A stretch of DNA of 64,000 bases from assembly GCA_015680905.1 (NCBI GenBank), contig CM027381.1:18763501-18827500 (forward strand). Reading direction: 5' to 3'. The DNA comes from Coptis chinensis (Eukaryota > Streptophyta > Magnoliopsida > Ranunculales > Ranunculaceae). The notes beneath the pieces were generated by a model that saw only the letters and a list, made by a program, of their open reading frames with translations, was not told the origin of the DNA and did no database searches. Numbering within the stretch: position 1 is the first letter of the stretch; every line of letters starts with the position of its first letter. The translations under genes and the position numbers were made by a program. Positions 36,285 to 48,469 of the stretch are shown in pieces.

Positions 36285-37303
36285 TGATAAACACCCAAAA
36301 GTGTAGTTTAAACTGCTTAATAGTACTCTATTTAGGCTAATTATATTTATAATAAATAAGAGTTAATAATGTTTACGTGTTTTTGTGCATTTTAGGACTT
36401 GAAGTTGATTAGGTGACTAAAATCACCACTTTTGCATGGAAAATGAGTCAAGATGATTGCCAAGGAAGTTATACATTTAAAGCCCAAGAATCATGGAGAA
36501 AAACCTTTTCCAAGCCTAGTCAAAGCTGGGAGGTCAAAGTCAATCCTGGTAGAAAAATGACAGAAAAGTTAGTAGAACTTCAACAGGCCGTATCATTGGA
36601 CTTGGGCCTTGGAATTGGTCCTACTTTATGTTAAAACGACCAGCTTGGAATCAGCCTTCTAATGGACCCAGACTTGTCCCTATCAGAACTATAAAAGTAG
36701 ACGAAAAGAGTACTGAAGTAATTTCCAGCAACTTTGACCCTTTTAGACTTAACCTAATGGACTTTGAGCTCACTTTAGAGGCACAAAGTCCCCATTTTTG
36801 GCCCATGCATGAAAATGTAAACCTAACCCTCTCATATATAAAAAGGTTTAAGGCTAAACATCATATATCTTCCTCTCTTTAGTTAATAAGTAGTTTAGTT
36901 TAATTTAGTTTTAATTTTTTATTTTTATTAGGGGCTTAAATACATAAATATGCAACATACTTAGGTCCTATTAACACTTGTATCAATATAGATTTTTTTT
37001 TTCACAAACGTATCAATGTATTATGCTTGATTTCACAAAAATAGCAATCTGTTAGCATCCGTAAGTTAAGTGATGATGTATCCGTTTTTTTCCAATTTCG
37101 TTTTATTTGTATTTTCCACTCGGCATACCACCTCAGCATTTCTACCACCTCAGCCGAAACTGACCCATATAACCCATTTTCATCATCTCTTTCACCCATT
37201 TTCAAACCCATTTACATATAGACCCATTTACCAAAAAAAAACTAAACCGTCATCTTTTATTTACAAATTAAAAACCTTGATTAAGGCTTAAATTAAATTC
37301 AAG

Positions 37304-37429
37304 ATGGACATGCGACTGTTTTAGGCTGCTTTGACAGGAAATGTGGAGTACTTAGTTAAATTGCTCGAAGAAGACCCCCTTATGCTCCATTCTGTTGCAC
37401 CGGAAACTACCGAAACTCCTTTAAATGAC
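37304..37429 (+). pseudogene. Captured ankyrin-gene fragment 1 (N-terminus)
   Basis: From the ATG at 37304 the frame reads MDMRLF, a stop, then AALTGNVEYLVKLLEEDPLML and HSVAPETTETPLND. This is the N-terminus and first ankyrin repeat typical of plant ankyrin-PGG membrane proteins (ITN1/BDA1-like), whose usual start is M-D-x-R-L-L-E-A-A-x-x-G-N. The homology breaks off just where the next repeat (HVASMAGH in relatives) should begin. It lies directly inside the left inverted repeat. With an early stop it cannot encode the N-terminus as such. Confidence 0.85.
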
Positions 37430-37497
37430 AAGTAGAATAAATGTAATATGCACAAGTTTAAATTATATTTAAGCTCAAGGAGGAAGAAATACCATAC

Positions 37498-38094
37498 CTC
37501 CAAAGCAGCACACTTACGGAATCTAGCATCGACATACTCTTTAAAGCAATGTGCAAGGCTTGGAACTAATGACAAAACCCACATATGAAGTTTTTGTGCA
37601 GGGAGTTGAACATCCAAACCAGAAACACAACAATCCCATACATTCAATTCCTTGACATCATCAGTACAAGATGTAATAGCTGATAATGCAAGAGGGTTCA
37701 TGTCTAGAATTTCTAGTTTTTCTTCCCACAAAGATAGCTTTTTCATTATAGCATTTTGTGACATAGCCCAACGGATCCACAGAAACATGACTACATCAAT
37801 TGATGTGAAATATCCACTAACCTTATCAGTATCATCAGATTCAAATTCCAATTCCAATTTTGAAGCAAGGCCTGCTTTGGAACATGTAGCAACGTATAGC
37901 TTGTATAACTTATTAAGGGACATCAATGCTGGCATCCTTCCACAACACTTAATGTAGCCCCTCAAGAACTGAATCCAATCAACTCCTTCTTTATCACCCA
38001 TAAAAAATACATCAACTATTGATGGACCTAGATGAGGCAATAATATAGAAAATGTTTCACTTATCGGGTCTCTCAAGTCTAAAGACAAGCATTC
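37498..38094 (-). pseudogene. Captured complete exon of a TLDc-family-like gene
   Basis: A 597-bp stretch, open throughout (199 codons), bounded on the minus strand by CAG before 38094 and GTATGG after 37498, so both splice sites and bits of both introns came along. It reads ECLSLDLRDP, LLPHLGPSIVDVFF, GVDWIQFLRGYIKCCGRMP, then LELEFESDD and LSAITSCTDDVKELNVWDC. I recognise this as the N-terminal region of a plant protein family related to TLDc-domain (oxidation-resistance) proteins, with moderate confidence in the family name. The frame is intact, in contrast to the ankyrin pieces. The reading continues past the donor only into intron-like sequence. It sits opposite to the ankyrin fragments and replaces the middle of that gene. 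Confidence 0.7.
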
Positions 38095-38191
38095 CTGAAA
38101 CAATTGAGAAAAAAATATACATATATAAGAAACAAGTATGAATATATTAGAGGTAGAGTATTAAATAAGACATTACTACCCTGCTATTAGA

Positions 38192-38408
38192 GGTAGAGTA
38201 GATGTCGTAAGTGATTTGATTTCTAGTTATCGTGATTCTAGTTGTGGTGAAACTACTCTTCACCTTGATGTTAAGAACAACCAGTTCGAAGCATTTGAAG
38301 TCATGATCAAAAAGTTGAAGTAGCTCAACAAAGAATATATTATAAATTTGAAAGATGAAAGAGGAAACACAGTCTTACACCTTGCAACCTATATGAAGCA
38401 GTGACAGG
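38192..38408 (+). pseudogene. Captured ankyrin-gene fragment 2 (middle repeats)
   Basis: The frame reads GRVDVVSDLISS, then CGETTLHLDVKNNQFEAFEVMI, KKLK, a stop, and LNKEYIINLKDERGNTVLHLAT. This matches two consecutive ankyrin repeats of the same ITN1/BDA1-like family as fragment 1, about 100 codons further along the protein. The end, CAG followed by GCAAGT near 38408, looks like the exon's donor site (a GC-AG intron). One stop lies between the repeats. The stretch lies between the captured TLDc-like exon and the right inverted repeat. Confidence 0.88.
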
Positions 38409-39514
38409 CAAGTAACACTTTATACCAGACTCAAGTCGCCTCAAATTAGGTTATGAATTTGTGTATGATTATTCCTCACTTCATTGTGAACCATAAAGGA
38501 AAAGGTGGAAGGTTTATGCAAAAAGAAACGGTATAAGAATTTTTTTTGGTAAATGGGTTCGAAAATGGGTGAAAGAGATGATGAAAACGGGTTATATGGG
38601 CCAGTTTTGGCTGAGGTGGTAGAAATGGTGAGGTGGTATGCCGAGTGGAAAATACATATAAAACGAAATTGAAAAAAAATAGACACATCATCACTTAACT
38701 GACGGATGCTAATAGATTGCTATTTTTGTGAAATCGGGCAAAGTACATTGATACGTTTGTGAAAAAAAGTTCTATGTTGATACAAGTGTTAATCGGACCT
38801 AAGTACGTTGCATATTTATGTATTTAGCCCTTTATTAGGGTTAGCATTGTAGCCTCCATTAGAACCTATCAATAAAAAGTTTAGTTCTTTAATATTCAAT
38901 TCAATTCTCCTTACATTATGTCTTCTTATTATTGCCTTTATGTAATGATTCATATGACACTAGGCTAAACCTCCATTAGAGGAGATTTTTGAAGCCATGT
39001 GAGGATGATTAATCTTTAGGATTTATTGTTTTGCAAATAAGAACTTCAAGTTCTTCGTTATGAGTAACTAGAGATAGAGTTCATAACGGAGAACTAGAGT
39101 ATAGAGCCACCCCCAAAGAGATTTGTGGTGGAGCTATACTCTCTTGCTAATGAAACCTCGATCCAAGAGGACTTGGTATTCACTAGGGATTAACAAAACG
39201 ATTCGATACTAACCAATAGTAAATCGAATCGCATGGCGGATTAAACCCCTTCTAATTCCTTTATTCATTCTCTAAATTTACTGTTTTCACATCATATGTA
39301 CTGTTTTGACTTTTATTAGTGAAGCATAATTGCAATCTTGATTTGCATCCAAGTAGTATACGAATTAGAGTTTGGCGAACATGACTACTCTCCTCTTTAT
39401 CACTTGATTTTGATGAGTTTTATCTACTATTTTTCCACCATAATTTACTGTTCATGACATCATATATACACCATGCAAGAATAAAATTTAAATTATTTCT
39501 TATCAATGGTGCCA

Positions 39515-40409
39515 CTTGCCATTTAGTTTGTTTACATTATGTGTGTTTAAATTACAAAACACTATTTTCACTATTCACAAATCACACACTAAAACACTGT
39601 TCGTACTTTTCGCCAATTTTTCTTCTACTGTAAGAGAGGATACGAGTTGCTCAGCTAACTCCCTGCCCTCCTGTGACCTGACCCTAAAAAAAATCAAGTC
39701 ACTGTTTTCACTCACGAGTGCGCGCGCCTCATTTTTGCCTGCACTAAGTGCGACCTGCCTTCTACATCTTAAGCGCGACACTCGCCCAAATTGTCCTACT
39801 CCTAAGCGCGCACGTGCCCTAGGTTAATTAGCTTAAATTAATTTTTAAATATTAATTGCAATCTTATCTCAAGAGTACAGTACAGTACTTGTATGCTAAA
39901 AATTACTAAATTTTAAAAATTATTTTTCTTCATTCTAAACGGTGTCTAGCAAACTAAAAGAATTTGGGGTTATTTAATTAAGGAACGTGCACGCATGGAC
40001 AACCTCCCTCAAATTCCTAAGTGACTTGGCCGTTGGTTTAATTAAAAATACAAAAAAAATTAATTAATTAAATATTAATTAGAAAGCCCACCCACTACTA
40101 AAAGACCATTTTTAACAGGCCTAACATAAAGGCCCAACACGAAGCCCATAGTAAAAAGCCTTTTCCTAATTCTTAAATTTAAAAACTAATAAGGTTAAAC
40201 TTTTTACAGGACTTCACAATCCACACCGTGTACTAGGACCAGTACTCGTATAATTGTTCAAGTAACGTAGACGTGCTTCAAGGCTATTGAAGACACTATT
40301 TATACGTGTAGCAATGATGCTCCAAGTACACCTCTATACATTCTCGAATTACTGTCAGAGGATTCTATTTCTAGTAATAATTAGGCTATTTTTGCATGTT
40401 CGTTAGGAC
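39515..40409 (+). other. Leader of Athila B
   Basis: Non-coding DNA between the primer site and gag. It carries three GC-rich words of the GAGCGCGCxCxCGCCC type (about 39718, 39768 and 39803) that recur in element C and ahead of the extra ORF. Confidence 0.6.
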
Positions 40410-42427
40410 TTGCCTATTAGACATAAAACTTGCATGAGATTAAGATCTGGTACGCATAAACCTGCTATATTTTATCATAGATGTAGAAATAATCGCCTAT
40501 CTAGAAATTCACCAATCACAACACACACACCACATACACCCACCACAACTACATTTGTAGCAATGGGTGAAGAAATAGCAGAGAGACCTCTCTCTGATTT
40601 CTGTAAGACTTTAAACGATGAACCTAAGTTCTGCATAATTCTTGCATATACCACGGAGATTTTAGAATCCCCATAATATATTTAATATGCTACCTGTTTT
40701 CCATGGATTAGACCATGAGAAGCCTTATCAACACTTATGTAGGATACAACAAGTTCTTACTACATTCCATGATCCTAACGTAAGACCAGAACAAATAAAG
40801 CTCAGGGTGCTTTCTTTCACCCTAGCTGACAAAGCGGCTGCTTGGCTAACAGCACAAAAGCCAAACTCTATCGACACATGAGAAAAACTAGTATAATTAT
40901 TTATGGAACAATTTTACCCGCCACAGAAGACTGATGAGATGCTATAAAATATTCATTTCTTTCGTCAAAAGCCTCAAGAATCCTTTTCTAAGGCTTGGAA
41001 TCATTTCACTGATCTTCTAGTGGAATGTCCACATCATAATCTTAGTAAAGACACACTAGTTCGTGCCTTCTTTAAAGGCCTATCTCAACATCATAAAGAG
41101 ACTTTAGAAAAAATGAATGGAGGTAATTTCTTAAGTAAAGGAGCCACAAATACTTATAACTTTCTAGATAATCAATCCAAGAAAAGTAACAACTGGGGAG
41201 GTAACGATTACTCCCGCTCCATTCCTTCTTCTACAGCTAAGGCAGCTAGTATGTTTGAGATTAAACAAGATCTTGAACTTAAAACTTTAATTGAATCCCT
41301 CACTAGTAAGGTATATACCCTTTCTGTTAAAAAACAAGAAGAAAAACCAACTCCCGTCATGAATATAAACTATCTTCGCTATAATTTCTGTTATAGTCTT
41401 GAGCATTCAGATCATTATTGTCCTCTTGCTTATGAACAATCACAATCACAGCCAGAAGATGTTTATGCTTTTAATTATATGCCTAACGCACCTTGGAAAC
41501 AGAATCCTAATTTTAGTTGGGGTAATAATCACCAACAAGCAACACATCCAGGTTTTAATAATCAAAACGTTAGGCCCACCAATAACTATAATCAATATCA
41601 ACTAAGGCAAGGACAAGGTCAAGGTAACTATAACAATAATAATAGAATTTTAGTCCCGGTAAATAACAACTATCAAAATCCACCCATTAATAATCAACGT
41701 GAGATAGTTCCTTTTACACAACCCGTGGCAACTCAACCTTCCCAGACTGATAGATTTGATGCATACATGCAAGCTCAACAATAGATATTACTAGCAATCC
41801 AACAATCCATCCAACAGTTAGCCTAAGAAAAACCACAACAGAAAGGCGTGTTTCCATGTCAACCTGTACCTAATCCAAAATCAACAACCATAGCCTTTGA
41901 ATTAAATGGTAGTTCTAGTAATGAAAATATAATACAAGGAGAATTAAAGGCCGTAACTACTTCCCGTTAAGGGAAATTAAGTGGTTGACAACAAAGTAAT
42001 AATGCCTGAGGATTCCTCACAACAAGATAAAAAAGACTTACTAGACACCATAGTTGAAACTGAAGATCCTACCACTATAGAAGTACCAGTTAAACCTCAA
42101 CCTAAGGGAAAACCGACAACAATTAAAGATAAGGGAAATACTTATATTGACCCTTATGCTAAATATAGAGAAAAACCTCCATTTCCCCAGAGACTAGCTA
42201 TGTTAAAGAAGGATGATAATTTTGACGAGATTAGGGAAGTTTTTAAAAATTTACCTATAAACCTACCTTTCCTCGAAGCTATAAAACGTCTTCCAACATA
42301 TGCTAAGTTTCTTAAAGATTTGTGCACCACAAAGAGGAAAACAAACATACCTAAAGAAGCATTCTTAACAAAATAGTTTCCCTCTTTATCTGAGCACAGT
42401 GGAATCGTTAAGTACAAGGACTCTAGT
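40410..42427 (+). pseudogene. gag and start of the protease region, Athila B
   Basis: Recognisable blocks are PLSDFCKTLND, FHGLDHEKPYQHLC, KLRVLSFTLADKAAAWL, a CPHHNL...LVRAFFKGLSQHHKETL block, an Asn/Gln-rich region, and PPFPQRLAMLKKDDNFDEI near 42180. All are typical of Athila gag and the gag-protease linker. The region is broken several times and ends at the solo LTR. Confidence 0.85.
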
Positions 42428-43933
42428 TGATAAGCACCTAAAACTGTAATATGAAACCCCATTGAGACATATAAATTTGGTTAATTATGTATTTAATAAT
42501 TATGACATAAATATATTTTCGTACTTTTGCAGGTATTCGCAGTAAACATGAAAATATTGGTTAAACCTGCGTTAAAGCACGGGGAATGACGTATATATGA
42601 ATTCTTCCAAATCAGCCATGTAAAGCCTAACAAATCCGCACAGAAGCATCAAACTTCCGAAGCTCTTACCTCTTGAACTAGGATTCCGAATGCGACAAGT
42701 GAGCTGCTCAGACAATCAGGGTGATGAACTCTCTGCATAGGCCGGAAGTTGTAAAATTGCCAAAAGACCGGACCGCCACTGGACTGCACGTGCACCCACT
42801 ATACGGGCCCGCAAGATTTGACGAGTCATCAATCATGGAGCATGTCAAGACAAAAATGCCAAATTCTTGGTGCAAAGTTGACACCTTGCATGTAATTAAT
42901 TAGATTAGGTGTTAATAGTGAAAAAAAGGCAAGGTGTCACTTTGTTTTAATGTGATAGATAAAAAGGAAGTAAATGTGGTTTGATGTTTCACGTGGGAGG
43001 AAATGAGATTTCTCTCAAATGGAGAAGAAAACAAAACAAAGGGGGGACACTCCATTTACTCCCTTGACTTATTTTCCTTTACCATGTATTATTTTAGTTC
43101 CTTAGTTTTTATATAGTTTAAGTTTTTGGTTTTGGAAAAAAAAGCTTGTAATAGTTTTAATGGAGGAAACCTTGTGTTCCTCTTGAAAAATTCTCACTTC
43201 TTCATGCAAGTGAGTTTATAAATATATATTTTCTTCTTCTTTTAGTTCTCTCTCTTTTTACATTCCACACTTGTTTTAGTTTTAGCCCAAGGATCATGAG
43301 CTAAACCTTCTCTTTGTGGGGAGTTAATAACACTCATGTGAAGGAAAAGTCTTGTTATTTGGTTTAGTAAGTGTTAGGAAGAACAACTAGGCCTACATCC
43401 TATTCCAAAATGATAGTTGGTGTAGAGTCTAGTTAGGGATCAAGTGATGAGCTTAGAGATAAGTCATTGCTTGGTTCCACATGCTAGCATGTATGAGCTT
43501 AGAGATGAGTCATATTTGTTAGGGATCAAGTTTTCTTTTAGTAAAACTTGTCTATGAGTTCTAGGAAGATTTTAATGCACTTACTAAAATCAAATAACAA
43601 AAGTAATCTTCACATGAGGAGAATTAACTCTCCACTTTTGTTTTAGTAAAATTTTATTGTGTTTTAGTTGCATGATTTTGTAACTTAATGTTTTTTTAAT
43701 TTTTGTGTAGTAAAGAAACCAAATATATAGTATTAATATAATCATATTTAAACTTACTCACTAGTTCCCTAAAAGAGTAAAAACCAAGTTGTAAGAGGTC
43801 CTAGAATTTAGGTTGGTTCGAATCCTTACTCCAAATTATATGAACACGAAGATCGTGAGTAAGGAAAATCTTTGAATTCGCATTTTTGCCAAAGAAAGAT
43901 TCAAATCTCTAACGTAACAAAAGGTGAATATCA
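42428..43933 (+). repeat. Solo LTR of another Athila-type family inside Athila B
   Basis: It begins TGATAAGCACCTAAAACTG and ends in TATCA, 1.5 kb in all, with no internal region. A near-perfect 5-bp duplication, CTAGT and CTGGT, flanks it at 42423-42427 and 43934-43938. A solo LTR is what remains after recombination between the two LTRs of a full insertion. It separates the two halves of the Athila B protease region. Confidence 0.85.
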
Positions 43934-43938
43934 CTGGT

Positions 43939-46900
43939 CATCCCACTATACAATGCACCTTAGGTGATTCTTTTACAATAACTACTTTTCTAGATCTAAG
44001 GACGAGTGTTAACTTACTCCCGTATTACCTTTAGAAACAACTAGGTATACACGATCTAGAACCGACTAAAATGACTTTGCAGTTATTGTTGTTAAAGTAC
44101 AAGACTTCTATTATCCAGCCGATTTTGTCATTCTAGACACAAAAGTCGCCCATGACTCTATTCCTATCATCTTAGGGCATCCCTTCTTGGCAACTGCCAA
44201 TGCCCTCATTAATTGCCGTGATGGTTCGATATCCATTTCCTTTGGAGATCTTGCTGTTGAGGTAAATGTTTTTAAAATAATGCAATAGACACCAGACACG
44301 ACTATAGATGGCAAAATTAGCATGATAGAGAGCCTAGCTCAAGATTATTTTAACAAAACTTTTCTAGATAATAAGATGCACCAATTTCTTTCCTTTGGCA
44401 GTACTGAGGATTCTTACATCTAAGAAGTACATTACCTCTTAGAATCTACTCCTATCCACGATATAGCTCCTGATTTTGAAGAGCTCCTTTATGAACAAAT
44501 CTACATTTTAGAGGAGGAAAACCCTCCTGATCCCCTCATTCCAACTCCTGCCATCCCTAAGCTTAAACCTCTTCCCGTTGAGTTAAAGTACATTCATCTT
44601 GATCCGGATGGTACTCATCCAATTATTATATCATCTCAGTTATCTGCTATTGAAGAGGTAAATTTGACTAGGGTTATTCGTGAACATCGTTCTGCGATTG
44701 GTTGGTCTTTAGACGATATTAAGGGTATTGACCCAAGTGTATGAAAACATCGCATATATTTGGAGGATAATGCGAAAACCTCCCATGGCCACAACATTTT
44801 TTGAACCCTACCATGAAAGAGGTAGTTAGAGTGGAAGTTTTGAGATTACTCATTGTTGGAATTATATACCCCATTTTAGATAGTGAATGGGTGAGCCCAG
44901 TTCATGTAGTCCCTAAGAAATTAGGTATTATGCTCATACGTAATGCCGATGGAGAGTTAGTTTCCACTCGAATTCCTATAACGTGGTAGATTTGTATTGA
45001 TTATAGGAGCTTAATGCTATGACACGTAAGGCTCACTTTACTTTACCCTTTGTCAACCAAATGCTTGAACGTTTAGCCAGACATGCTTACTATTATTTTT
45101 TAGATGACTACTCTGGCTATTTCCAGATTATTATTGACCCTGATGACCAAGATAAGACTACATTCACATGTCCCTTCGGTACGTATGCATATAAAAGAAT
45201 GCCCTTCGGCCTGTGTAATGCGCCTAGTACTTTCTAGCGTTGCATGCTGCATATTTTTAGTGACATGGTGGAGAAATTCATAGAAGTGTTTATGGATGAT
45301 TTTTCCATTTATGGTCATTCTTTTGAAGATTGTCTTTCAAATCTTTCTAAAGTTTTGAAACGGTGTCAGGAAAAAAATTTAGTCTTAAACTGGAAAAAAT
45401 GTCATTTTATGGTCACTAAAGGCATAGTTTTGGGTCATATTACTTCTAAAAATGGAATATAAGTATATAAAGCTAAAATAGATAAAATATTGTCTCTGCC
45501 TATACCATGGACTGTCCATGAGATTAGGGCCTTTATATGCCATGCAGGTTTCTATAAACATTTCATAATAGATTTTTCAAAAATAGCTAAGCTTTTAACA
45601 CAATTGCTTTTAAAAGATGCCATTTTTGATTTTAATCATGACTGCAAACTGTCTTTTGAAATTTTAAAAGATGCTTTAACCTCTGCACCTATCATACAAC
45701 CAACAGACTGATCAAAACTTTTTGAACTTATGTGTGATGTTAGTGATTATGCTGTTGGTGCTGTGTTAGGACAAAAGTTAGATAATAAATCTATTGTTAT
45801 TTTTTATGCTAGTAAAACCTTAAATGATGCTCAATGTAATTAAACTACTACTGAAAAGGAATTTCTAGCCGTTATCTGTGCCTTAGATAAGTTCTGTCCC
45901 TACTTAGTTGGTTCCACGACCATCGTTTATACAGACCATGCCGCGCTTAGGTACCTTCTCGCAAAGAAGGATGCTAAGCAGAGATTGATCCGTTGGATTC
46001 TTCTCTTAACTGAATTTACCTTAGAAATTAAGGATAAAAAAGGAGCTAAAAACGTAGTTGCAGATCACTTATCTAGGTTAACTAATGAGGATGATAGTGA
46101 TTTTGAATCGATATTTGACTCTTTTATATTAATATATTCACATTTTGCCTGCAAAAAAAAAAAAATCGATATTTGACTCTTTTCCGGATGAGCATCTTTA
46201 TTTAATTTTTTCTGCACCTTGGTATGCAGACATAGTAAATTTCTTAGTGTCCAAGATCATTCCTGACATATGGACTAGGAATGAACGCAAGAGATTTTTG
46301 GCAAAAGTAAAATTTTAATACTCGGATGGCCCTACCTTTTGAAGTATTGTGCGGATCAGATAATACAATGTTGTATTCCCCATTGGGAGCATAATGAAGT
46401 CTTATCTTTCTACCATGAACAATCATGCGGGGGTCATTTTAGTGGAAAGAAAACTAGCGCCAAAGTTCTTCAATGCGGTTTTTATTGGCCGACCCTGTTT
46501 CAAGATGCCCATGCACACTGTAAAGTGTGTATTAGATGTCAACAACTTGCCCGTATTACTCAATGCAATATGATGCCCTTAAATCTCATCCTTATAATGG
46601 AGATTTTTGATGTCTGGGGTATAGATTTTATGGGCCCGTTTTCTATTTCGCATGGTTTTATTTATATTTTTGTAGCTGTCGACTATGATTCTAAATGGAT
46701 TGAAGCCATGATTTGTCGTAATAATGATCATAAAACTGTAGTTTTGTTTATGAAGGAGTATATTTTCTCACGTTTCGGCTTACCTAAGGCCATCATTAGT
46801 GATGGAGGAAAATATTTTTGTAATAGAGTTATTGAAGCTTTAGTCAAGAAATATGGAGTTACCCATAAGGTGGTGACTCCGTATCACCCACAAACTAGTG

Positions 46901-47506
46901 GTCAAGTAGAGGTGTCCAATAGAGAATTTTTTTTTTTTTTAGAAACGATAGTTAATCCTGATAGGAAAGACTGGTCTAGACGCCTAACAAATACTTTATG
47001 GGCATATAGAACGACTTTTAAAACACCTATTGGTATGTCCCCTTACCGCTTAGGTTTTGGTAAACCTTGTCACTTGCCTGTTGAGTTGGAATACCATGCC
47101 CCATGGGCTATTAAAAGTCTTAATATCAACATTAACGCTGCTGGTGTCAAGCGTAAATTACAATTAAATGAGCTTGAATAAATCTATAGTAATTCTTATG
47201 ATTTAGCGAAGAATTATAAAGCTAACATGAAACGTGTTCATGATAAACATATTTTGCGTAAAGAGTTTTGGTCAAAAAGTTTTGCTATATAACTCACGTT
47301 TGCATATTTTTCCTGGTAAATTAAAAACACGTTGGTTGGGACATTTTCTGGTTACTGATGTCACTCCTCAAGGGGTAATTACTTTGGTAAATCCCAAAGA
47401 CAACAATACCTTTCAAATAAATAGCCAACGCTTAAAACATTTCCACAAATTATGTTCGCCAGCTGTAGAAGAAACCTTTCTACAAGCCCCTGTTTATGAG
47501 GATTGA
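43939..47506 (+). pseudogene. pol region of Athila B (PR, RT, RH, IN)
   Basis: Protease remnants (FVILDTKVAHDSIP) lie near 44110-44170. Reverse transcriptase (KRMPFGLCNAPSTF, FMDDFSIYG) lies near 44800-45460. RNase H (CDVSDYAVGAVLGQ, then YASKTLND) lies near 45720-46100. Integrase (HFSGKKTSAKVLQCGFYWP, WGIDFMGPF, HPQTSGQVEVSNRE) runs from about 46400 to 47180, with its C-terminal part to 47506. There is no chromodomain and no second RNase H, consistent with Athila rather than Tat. The region is an old fossil with many breaks. Confidence 0.88.
46126..46164 (+). mobile_element. 39-bp retroposed insert with poly(A) and 19-bp target duplication
   Basis: A 27-bp AT-rich sequence followed by 12 A is flanked by a perfect 19-bp direct repeat (ATCGATATTTGACTCTTTT at 46107-46125 and again at 46165-46183). 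A poly(A) tail with a long target duplication is the mark of LINE-driven target-primed reverse transcription. Here only the last 27 bases of an RNA were copied. Confidence 0.9.
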
Positions 47507-48469
47507 CCTCTATGCTTGGTGTACTTCCTATCTTAATTCTATATTTTGGGAGTACTCTATTAAGATAACCGGACCCTCCTTTTGGAGTGTGTTGTTGTAA
47601 GTGCCGGATCCTTAGTCCACATTCATGTAATTCATGCATTCCTTTCTTGCACTTTTTCTCAATTCTTTCGAGTAGTGTTTCTCTATAGAGTGTTTTACAT
47701 TTTTACTTGCTTTATTCTTGTATTTTTCAAAAATTATTTTCATAAAAATTAGAAAATACAAAACCCATAAATATTAGATAGATTAGAAAGTCTAGGGTAT
47801 CTGACTTTAAAAGACTTTCTTTTTCACCACAACATTTTTTTTTCATCCTATTCTAATTTTTTTTTGGGGTGGGTAATCACCCCACCTTGTTATCTCAACT
47901 TCTTATCTTTGTTTATGCTGCTTTACGCCTTATAGATTTGTGTGACACACTCTAATTTTCTAGATTTTCCTTCGCCTTCATAACTTATGTTGTTTACGCA
48001 TTTCGAGGCGTTCTTCCACCATTTCATATGTCACCCACAGTTAGATTTGAGTTTTTCCTAGATTATTAGATAGTATTTTTCATGCTAATCATTTTCATAG
48101 CTCATTCGCAAAAATCGAATCGCTAACGAATCAGAAATCTTAGTTTTAAGTTTAAGAGGCAGCATGACAGAATGTGTATTATAGAAACGATTTGGGCTTG
48201 GGCCAAAATTCATTTTTCCACCCAACCCACGTTATTTACACCCCACCAACCACCCCATTTAAGATCTAACACCGGCTCATTCACTTCATCTTCTCAAACA
48301 AAATTCAACCTAACCTAAATCTATCCCAGCGCGCATCGCACCTACTCAACACTAAATTTAAGTGCGCCCTGCGCCTCCATTGAAACAGACCTTCTCCAAA
48401 TTTTTATAGCACCTTTTCCTAATCATCCCCTATTTAAACCCTTACCCGTATTCAAAATCCAACCAAAAA
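47507..48469 (+). other. Athila B, spacer between integrase and the extra ORF
   Basis: Non-coding. A block at 47540-47640 (AACCGGACCCTCCTTTTGGAG, AAGTGCCGGATCCTTAGTCC) is strongly conserved with element C (55395-55460). A GC-rich motif pair recurs near 48328-48382. Confidence 0.7.

Larger units (their letters stand above)
36933..38830. mobile_element. Pack-MULE carrying pieces of two host genes
   Basis: A Mutator-like element of about 1.9 kb with long terminal inverted repeats. The left one (36933 to about 37250) and right one (about 38515-38830) match over some 315 bp, for example TTAACACTTGTATCAA and CCACTCGGCATACCACCTCA. A TTTATTAGG duplication of 8-9 bp flanks it (36924-36932 and 38831-38839). 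There is no transposase. The interior holds two plus-strand fragments of an ankyrin-repeat gene and, between them on the minus strand, a complete exon of another gene. TIRs of over 300 bp, a 9-bp-type duplication and captured exons define a Pack-MULE. Its host LTR is the Athila B 5' LTR, so it arrived later. Confidence 0.92.
36285..39503 (+). repeat. 5' LTR of Athila B (split by the Pack-MULE)
   Basis: It starts TGATAAACACCCAAAAGTGTAG and ends before the primer-site-like sequence near 39508. Without the 1.9-kb insert it is about 1.3 kb, close to the 1.37 kb of the LTR at 50061, which it resembles at roughly 70-75 percent by eye. Confidence 0.8.
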
